A stretch of 11,429 nt of DNA from an uncultured Muribaculaceae bacterium (GTDB taxonomy: Bacteria; Bacteroidota; Bacteroidia; Bacteroidales; Muribaculaceae). Under the pieces are notes generated by a model. It was not told where the DNA came from, ran no database searches, and was given only the letters and a program-made list of their open reading frames with translations. The stretch covers positions 1 through 11,429 of the forward strand of contig CAJTZS010000075.1 in the NCBI GenBank assembly GCA_910584055.1, read 5' to 3'. Made by a program: the position numbers and the translations under genes. This document shows positions 6,242 to 11,429 of this stretch, in pieces; position 1 is the first letter of the stretch, and each line of letters opens with the position of its first letter.

Positions 6242-6459
6242 TGTCGCGGAGCGACTTAAGGGCCTATTAACCGCGTACGGATGGAACACGGTGACATCTG
6301 TGCGCGGTGATACATAATCCCATCATCCCCTCCCCGACGTGTCAGCGGCGATGCCGCTGACACGTCGGGGAGGTTTTATTTCTCATTGGCTGTCCCCGCA
6401 CATCCTCCGGTGCCCTCCGGATGTACGGGGTTAACAGGCCGTGATGTCGCTCCGCGACA
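6242..6459. repeat. multi-branched palindromic intergenic element (first copy of the architecture)
   Basis: Nested inverted repeats fill this gene-free stretch. The outer stem is TGTCGCGGAGCGAC / GTCGCTCCGCGACA (6242-6255 / 6446-6459, 14 of 14 paired). The next stem is 6261-6278 with 6423-6440 (16 of 18). Inside are three hairpins. Arms 6270-6283 / 6295-6308 pair with two G-U wobbles; arms 6329-6349 / 6353-6373 pair 21 of 21; arms 6394-6405 / 6419-6430 pair 11 of 12. The second closing stem overlaps the arms of the first and third hairpins, so two exclusive folds exist. No coding frame fits. It may be a mobile palindromic repeat or a structured RNA; the family is not recognised. Confidence 0.65.
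6329..6381 (+). terminator. very stable hairpin with T-rich tail, terminator-like
   Basis: A perfect 21-bp GC-rich stem (6329-6349 / 6353-6373) has only a GAT loop and is followed by TTTTATTT on the + strand. It would stop + strand transcription before the promoter of the HAD gene. The stem is much longer than an ordinary terminator and forms the central hairpin of the palindromic element, so termination may be incidental. Confidence 0.45.
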
Positions 6460-6586
6460 GCCATCGCGACAAGATGTGTGACAAGCTCCGCAAAGTATGC
6501 TGTCACGAGTTTGCGATAAAAAAACCAATCAGTTCGATAAATGGGAATTTTTAGAATTGAGAAATCAAGCTGTGCGGATTTTTCAC

Positions 6587-6594
6587 TAATTTTG
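6587..6594 (+). promoter_or_regulatory. -7 box of the HAD phosphatase promoter
   Basis: TAATTTTG matches TAnnTTTG fully and predicts a start near 6601, about 40 nt before the ATG at 6641. There is no clear -33 TTTG at the usual distance. GGAG lies just before the ATG (TTTGGAGTTATG). Confidence 0.45.
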
Positions 6595-6640
6595 CAAGGC
6601 AATCCATAATCAATTCAGTATATTTACTTGTTTTGGAGTT

Positions 6641-7435
6641 ATGATAAAGGCTCTTTTTTTCGATATTGACGGCACTCTCGTGAGCTTCAAGACTCACAGA
6701 ATCCCGGCATCTGCAATCGATGCCATAAAAGCGGCAAAAGCCAAGGGTGTGGAAATCTATATTTCTACAGGTCGCCCGTATGCCATGATAAACAATATCG
6801 ATGAGATAAAACCATTAATCAACGGGTACATCACCACAAATGGCGCTTACTGTTTCTCCGGGAATCACATAATTTCCTGCTCCCCTATTCTTGATTCTAC
6901 CGTAAGAAGAATCCTAACCGAATCGGATGAAAAACATTTCGCCTGCATCGTTGTGGGAGAAAAAGATGTTGTCATGTATAATCCAAACGAAGAAGCGGAA
7001 CACCTTTTCAAGGATATGCTTGACATAAAAAACTATCGCACTGACATTCCTATTGATAAAGTACTTGATCAGCCAATACTTCAATTGACGCCATTCATCA
7101 CAGATGAACAGGAGAAAGAATTGCTCCCCTTTCTGCCGGGCATAGAATCGAGTCGCTGGTATCCGGCTTTTGCCGACTTCACGGCAAAAGGTATAAGCAA
7201 AGCCATAGGATTGAAAGAAATCGCGCAATACCGAGGATTTGATATCACCGAAACCATGGCTTTCGGCGATGGGGGAAACGACCTGACCATCGTGGAGGCG
7301 GCTGGAATAGGAGTGGCAATGGGCAACGCCAACGAGATATTGAAGGCACACGCCGATTATATAACAACATCCGTCGATGACGACGGCATAGCCAACGCCC
7401 TGCGCCATTATCTATCAGAAGCGGTATTGGATTGA
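6641..7435 (+). CDS. Cof-type HAD-IIB family phosphatase
   Basis: This 264-residue soluble protein has all HAD motifs: DIDGT with nucleophile D8 and acid/base D10, STGRP (42-46) as motif II, a motif III lysine in TAKGISK (K183 or K187), and FGDGGND (208-214) as the metal-binding motif IV. The cap between motifs II and III is of the IIB type. Members of this family dephosphorylate sugar phosphates, nucleotides or flavin/pyridoxal phosphates; the substrate cannot be told from the sequence. It has its own promoter box at 6587 and is monocistronic in its direction. Its last 21 bp overlap, tail to tail, the end of the beta-barrel gene on the other strand. Confidence 0.95.
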   Translation: MIKALFFDIDGTLVSFKTHRIPASAIDAIKAAKAKGVEIYISTGRPYAMINNIDEIKPLINGYITTNGAYCFSGNHIISCSPILDSTVRRILTESDEKHFACIVVGEKDVVMYNPNEEAEHLFKDMLDIKNYRTDIPIDKVLDQPILQLTPFITDEQEKELLPFLPGIESSRWYPAFADFTAKGISKAIGLKEIAQYRGFDITETMAFGDGGNDLTIVEAAGIGVAMGNANEILKAHADYITTSVDDDGIANALRHYLSEAVLD

Positions 7436-9949
7436 AGCGAGGATGGAACGGGGGCGCAGACTGAACGAGTATTCGGAGCGCGACAGCGTTCCATAGTTAA
7501 CATACTCATATCGATGACGGTTCAGCAGATTGTTTGCCGTCAGCGATAATCGTATTTTCCCGTTTACATGCCAGACTGCCGATGCGTCAATCAAGAATAG
7601 GTTGGCAGTGTTGCCTTCAGCGAAACGAGTGAAATAATACTCCGCACCGGCAGTGAACTGCAATGCATCCAATGGAATGACGGTTGCGAAAATGTTCTGC
7701 CGGAATGTATGATAAGTGCTACCGTTGTCTTCGACCTTCATCCGCGAAAAGCTATAATCAGCTTCATAATTGACAGATAGCCATTTCAGCAGACTACCTT
7801 TGACATATGGTTTCGCATTAAAGGAAAGCAGATGGAATGGAACAACTTCATTGTCGCGCATCGATGAGGAGGATGTTGTTGAACCGCCAACAACACAACC
7901 CACTACAATGCTTCCTCGCTTGAATCCTTTGCTGAAACCACCCTTAAGAAACCAACTCTCACTTTTCGACAACCGCCTGCATGAAGTGGTTACAATGAAA
8001 TCTTCTATGAAAAGCTGACTTGTCATTATGGGCGACCGGTCATGATTATATGTAACCGAAGCATTAAAGAATACCGCTTTCAACGGGTTGCGATATCGGT
8101 AGGAAACATTGGCTGCCACCGATTGTGAATAGCCATGGGGATTGGCGGCAATAAAGATATTCCTGTAATCAGACATTACGGGCAACGGCATATGCATGTA
8201 AGCGCCGGGAGAATAAAGGCGGTAGGCTCCGTAACCGGATAACTCTGATTTGGAGGTCAGACGATAATTAACGCTCAGTCTCGGTTTGATGTTGATATAA
8301 TCATGGTTCTCGCATAATGACGTATGAAGCCACTTCGCTGTAAACAGTAGTGATAGCCGCCATCCGTTACGGACAAAATCAATTTGAGGCGTTGCATAAA
8401 TATCCGATAGAAGTGCATTATACATCCCTTTGTTAGGGATTTTTTCTAATCCCGACAAAGATGCGTTGATATTATGGTAGTTTAAATCAATCCCGGCTGT
8501 GAGGTAATATTTCCAGAATCGGGTCATACGCCCGAACTGAGTTTCTGTTGTACTTCTGAAATCAATGGCATCCATTTTCTGAACAGCATCAAATTCTCCC
8601 GATACTCCCAAGTTGTTTGGATTATATGACAGGCTGTTACGCGATGTCAGGTTAAACAGTTTCCGATCTGTTCGTTTCACAAGCTTAAGGTCATTGGCAA
8701 CAGATAGCTCCTTACGTGCTACTTTCTGCTTTATGTCGTATGAACCGGTAACAACCGAATTCGAATCATCCCATAATGACTTTAGCATAAGCTTGTCTTT
8801 AAGGAAATAATCGCGTTTGTTTATAGTGGCATTAAACTGTGCTGAAAGGTCATGCACCCTTGTGTCAAGATTATTGTTTTGAATAAATGTAGGTATCGAC
8901 TCACTGAAATAATCGGTTACAACATTTGAATTATAATCGAGACGGTCTCCCATATAGTTGAATTTCATATGCATTGAAGTGTCTCCCCTTTTCCATGCCG
9001 TTATACCGTTGGCAAGCCAGGAAAGGTTGTCGCGTGTGCGTTTCTCGGTCAGCGGCGCATTGACAATGTCTGCGGAGATATATTCCGGCCATAAAGATTC
9101 AACATAATCCCCACTGAACATATCGTTGAAGTCATGCTCCGTTATCTGAGTGGCAGGGTTCCAGCCGGTATTGTCTGCTTTAAGTGTAAACATGTTCTGC
9201 ATTGTGCGTCCCATCCTCATCGCAAACAAAGAGCCGTCATATAACATCGGCTGCACACCGACAGCCCCTTGCGCCACTCCCACCCATCGGCTTCGGGCAT
9301 CTTCCTTAAGTTTAAGGTTAATGCCCGCCTCCTCTGGAAATTCAATCCCCTCGAGGGCTTTCACCGGCTGATGGTTCTCCATAACTTCAACAGAGGCTAC
9401 ATCCTTATGAGATATGTTGTTGGTAGCGAGACCATATTGACCTCCAATGAAATCGTTACCGTCGAGATAAAAACGGTTAATCGGCTTCCCTTGATACTCT
9501 ATTGTGCCGTCATCTTTCACCCTGACTCCGGGCAGACGCTTTATAACATCGATTATAGCATTATCTTCCGGTTTGGCGAACTGACCGACATTGAATACCA
9601 GCGTATCCCCTTTGGCATAAATATCCGGAGCCTTCACTATCACATCTTTGAGACGCGTGGCCTTGGGAGTCAGAACCACTCTCGAAAAATCATACGATGC
9701 CGGCAACCTTATTCCTTCATAACCCATACATCTGAAAGATACGGAATCAGAAGGAGATTTCAACCTTATGGAGAATTTCCCGTCCGCATCCGTTGAAGTG
9801 AAAGAGCCTTTTGTCTGCACCACAACTCCCCGTATCGGCTCACCCGTTTCACCATCTGTCACGAGTCCGCGCAATTCACCCGGAGCTGCCGCTCTGAGCG
9901 ACAGCGTTCCGAGTAGAATGCATAATATGAGAAAATTGTACCCTGTCAT
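7415..9949 (-). CDS. outer-membrane beta-barrel protein, TonB-receptor-like, with carboxypeptidase-regulatory-like domain
   Basis: The protein has 844 residues from the chosen ATG, with signal peptide MTGYNFLILCILLGTLSLRA. A carboxypeptidase-regulatory-like domain follows (about 26-95; GLVTDGETGEPIRGVVVQTK, TDADGKFSI). Then comes a plug-like region (about 100-215; IDVIKRLPGVRVKDDGTIEY, YLDGNDFIGGQYG) and a long barrel of alternating strands ending in the C-terminal aromatic signal YRF. This is the Bacteroidota outer-membrane beta-barrel family related to TonB-dependent receptors; no SusD-like partner is present and I see no clear TonB box. The ligand is unknown. The ATG at 9949 overlaps the GLPGLI stop as ATGA, so translation is coupled; a TTG at 9955 is a possible but weaker start. 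The 3' end overlaps the convergent HAD gene by 21 bp. Confidence 0.92.
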   Translation of the reverse strand: MTGYNFLILCILLGTLSLRAAAPGELRGLVTDGETGEPIRGVVVQTKGSFTSTDADGKFSIRLKSPSDSVSFRCMGYEGIRLPASYDFSRVVLTPKATRLKDVIVKAPDIYAKGDTLVFNVGQFAKPEDNAIIDVIKRLPGVRVKDDGTIEYQGKPINRFYLDGNDFIGGQYGLATNNISHKDVASVEVMENHQPVKALEGIEFPEEAGINLKLKEDARSRWVGVAQGAVGVQPMLYDGSLFAMRMGRTMQNMFTLKADNTGWNPATQITEHDFNDMFSGDYVESLWPEYISADIVNAPLTEKRTRDNLSWLANGITAWKRGDTSMHMKFNYMGDRLDYNSNVVTDYFSESIPTFIQNNNLDTRVHDLSAQFNATINKRDYFLKDKLMLKSLWDDSNSVVTGSYDIKQKVARKELSVANDLKLVKRTDRKLFNLTSRNSLSYNPNNLGVSGEFDAVQKMDAIDFRSTTETQFGRMTRFWKYYLTAGIDLNYHNINASLSGLEKIPNKGMYNALLSDIYATPQIDFVRNGWRLSLLFTAKWLHTSLCENHDYINIKPRLSVNYRLTSKSELSGYGAYRLYSPGAYMHMPLPVMSDYRNIFIAANPHGYSQSVAANVSYRYRNPLKAVFFNASVTYNHDRSPIMTSQLFIEDFIVTTSCRRLSKSESWFLKGGFSKGFKRGSIVVGCVVGGSTTSSSSMRDNEVVPFHLLSFNAKPYVKGSLLKWLSVNYEADYSFSRMKVEDNGSTYHTFRQNIFATVIPLDALQFTAGAEYYFTRFAEGNTANLFLIDASAVWHVNGKIRLSLTANNLLNRHRYEYVNYGTLSRSEYSFSLRPRSILASIQYRF

Positions 9950-10824
9950 TTCCAATCGCGTTCAAGAAAATCGTAGAAGAGTTCCATCGGGTCATAGGCA
10001 TCAAGCTGTGGATTCCCGGCATCATCCGTAACTGTCACCTTCCCTCCTCCCGTAGATTCGTAATATGCATATGGATTGGATTCGTAATTATATCGGGCAT
10101 TATAATATTTTTTGCGCTCAGTCACATTATACGGCACTTTATAAATGGTTATCGGACGATCCGCTTCCGACTTTATACCTATGCATTCAAACGTATAATG
10201 CCCCTTCTCGTCTTCTGCTTTCATTATAAGCCCCGGCAGTCCCTGCAATTTCCATGGACCTTCCATGATAGGTATGTCTTCGGCATAATATGCCGTCCAG
10301 GTCCGTCCCCTGAAATTGCATTTCGCCGCACGACACTCATAACCCAGTACATTGCATGTGCTGTCTGTAAGCTCCCAGTTCAAAGCCGGCATATCCTCTT
10401 CATATCTGAACCAGTCCATACATATTTTCTCGGTATGCGTCAATTTCCCGGATGGAAAATTCTTAAAAATGGTCATGAACTCTCCTGTTGACAGCTTTCC
10501 TTCAATGGCAGCATCTGCTATCTGGTCTGAATCAAGACTCATCAGCAATGAATCCACTGTCAGGTTCTTATAGCTCGAAAACTTCGATACACCATCAGGA
10601 CCAATCTGGAGCAACATATTGTCGCTCGAAAAATTATCTTTCAGTGAACCGGTGGTGTCAACGCAGCAGCGGTAATCATAAACAAACTCCATAGATTCCG
10701 TAGCGATTGTCTCCGTTTCCGGCACAGAACTCTGGAAGATGCTCAACTGACGGCGCACCACTCTTCCTGACACCTCCGCCCCCATCATTGCAACAATCGC
10801 GATAAATAATACTGTCTTCTTCAT
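9946..10824 (-). CDS. GLPGLI family protein
   Basis: This 292-residue exported protein starts with the signal sequence MKKTVLFIAIVAMMGAEVSG and contains the family motif exactly, GPWKLQGLPGLI, with GLPGLI at 195-200. Other family marks are the GYECRAAKC region (161-169) and RGRTWTAYYAEDIP (172-185). GLPGLI proteins are largely restricted to Bacteroidota and have no settled function; they are commonly encoded beside outer-membrane beta-barrel proteins, as here. The ATG at 10824 was preferred over an upstream in-frame start at 10983, which would add 53 residues encoded within the palindromic element and hide the signal peptide. It is the first gene of a two-gene unit with the barrel protein, the two probably acting together at the outer membrane (inference). 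Confidence 0.93.
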   Translation of the reverse strand: MKKTVLFIAIVAMMGAEVSGRVVRRQLSIFQSSVPETETIATESMEFVYDYRCCVDTTGSLKDNFSSDNMLLQIGPDGVSKFSSYKNLTVDSLLMSLDSDQIADAAIEGKLSTGEFMTIFKNFPSGKLTHTEKICMDWFRYEEDMPALNWELTDSTCNVLGYECRAAKCNFRGRTWTAYYAEDIPIMEGPWKLQGLPGLIMKAEDEKGHYTFECIGIKSEADRPITIYKVPYNVTERKKYYNARYNYESNPYAYYESTGGGKVTVTDDAGNPQLDAYDPMELFYDFLERDWK

Positions 10825-10904
10825 AATCTGATATTTTTTGTTTTGACTTGATCGAATTAAATCCCCGTTTATCTCACTGATTAGACTAAACTTTCGCGTC
10901 AGCC

Positions 10905-11153
10905 CTTGAAGAGGGCAATTAGTTATAACCCCACATCGGACAGGAAGCTCCGCAGGAGTGCCCTGTCCGGTGTGGGGTGACACCCTGTGAGTCGCTACGG
11001 CCTCGGAGAGGTCGATCAGTAATTATGCCTAAGTATTATACGACCTCTTCGAGGCCGATGTCGCGGCAGTGGGTTTACCCCACACCGCTCCGCCTGCTTC
11101 CTTGCAGAAGCGGCGCATCGATGTGGGGTTATAACCAAGTGCCTTCTTCGAAG
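10905..11153. repeat. multi-branched palindromic intergenic element (second copy of the architecture)
   Basis: The outer arms 10905-10938 and 11119-11153 are an imperfect inverted repeat of about 34 bp with a perfect 17-bp core, GTTATAACCCCACATCG (10922-10938) against 11119-11135. Three hairpins lie inside. 10929-10944 pairs with 10962-10977 (15 Watson-Crick pairs plus one wobble). GGCCTCGGAGAGGTCG (about 10999-11014) pairs with about 11041-11055 with one wobble. 11077-11087 pairs with 11119-11129 (10 of 11), enclosing a GCTTC/GAAGC hairpin. Arms are shared between the long closing stem and the hairpins, so two folds compete. The layout matches the element at 6242-6459 although the sequences differ. 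No gene is seen. Confidence 0.6.
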
Positions 11154-11429
11154 GCTGTCGCGACATGCCGCCGTTGCGAGCAACAGCGGCTCCGCCATCC
11201 GGCTATATGCAACGACGCGTCGTTTCCACTCCTGCCGAGGAGCAGAGCATGTCGCTAAAACCGCCACGGTATGCTCTGCCACTCAGCCGGGAGTTCACGA
11301 CCCTAAAAAAGACAGTGTGTCGATTCTTTGCGCCCTCGGCAACTCTGCGAGGAATAATGCTTAGTCCAATAAATCAATAGTTCGTTAAAAATTTGATTAT
11401 AGGCTAAGCTGCATCTGTCGCCAAGCCAA
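11154..11429. other. gene-free flank with short palindromes
   Basis: No coding frame here looks real. Visible structures are a 10-bp stem with one mismatch (11167-11176 / 11181-11190, loop CGAG), a perfect 14-bp palindrome AACGACGCGTCGTT (11211-11224), and a 9-bp stem GCAGAGCAT / ATGCTCTGC (11242-11250 / 11271-11279) with a 20-nt loop. From 11281 to the end I see nothing definable. Together with 10825-11153 this makes about 600 bp without a gene upstream of the GLPGLI gene. Confidence 0.4.

Noticed and set aside
6342..6602. Minus-strand frame of 86 codons upstream of the HAD gene
   Set aside because: It runs through the palindromic element and the HAD promoter region and shows no protein-like features.
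10977..11380. Several short frames on both strands at the right end
   Set aside because: All are within palindromic repeats, Arg/Pro-rich and without recognisable motifs.

Overview
The window looks like a chromosomal segment from a member of the Bacteroidota, most likely order Bacteroidales and possibly Muribaculaceae. The evidence is an outer-membrane beta-barrel protein with a carboxypeptidase-regulatory-like N-terminus paired with a GLPGLI-family protein, a GH2 beta-galactosidase remnant, promoter boxes of the Bacteroidetes type (TAnnTTTG, sometimes with TTTG about 19 nt upstream), and few purine-rich ribosome binding sites. The family-level placement is a guess.

Layout: (1) 48-1310 (+) is the C-terminal third of a GH2 beta-galactosidase with no catalytic domain and stop codons just upstream. 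(2) 1342-1484 (+) holds a promoter and a terminator that bracket an unrecognised RNA of about 105 nt. (3) 1504-5482 (-) is a probable operon. Read in its own direction it encodes a membrane polyferredoxin (NapH-like part fused to a NapG-like part with an internal twin-arginine motif), a twin-arginine lipoprotein aldo/keto reductase with a C-terminal dicluster ferredoxin domain, TatA and TatC. (4) 5614-5979 (-) is a small MmcQ/YjbR-family protein. Its leader contains a perfect 21-bp inverted repeat (5985-6005 / 6149-6169) around a 143-bp segment with a promoter-like box, resembling a phase-variable invertible promoter. (5) 6242-6459 is a multi-branched palindromic intergenic element. (6) 6641-7435 (+) is a Cof-type HAD phosphatase, which overlaps the 3' end of the convergent beta-barrel gene by 21 bp. 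(7) 7415-10824 (-) is a two-gene unit, GLPGLI protein then outer-membrane beta-barrel protein, coupled by an ATGA overlap. (8) 10905-11153 is a second multi-branched palindromic element, followed by smaller palindromes and no convincing gene to the window end.

The most interesting system is the tat cluster. A minimal TatA/TatC exporter sits directly behind two proteins that both carry twin-arginine motifs and iron-sulfur clusters. A coherent reading, which is inference, is a self-contained periplasmic redox module. The polyferredoxin would carry electrons across the inner membrane from quinol or a cytoplasmic donor to its exported ferredoxin domain. That domain would feed the exported aldo/keto reductase, which cannot count on NADPH in the periplasm. 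The substrate is unknown.
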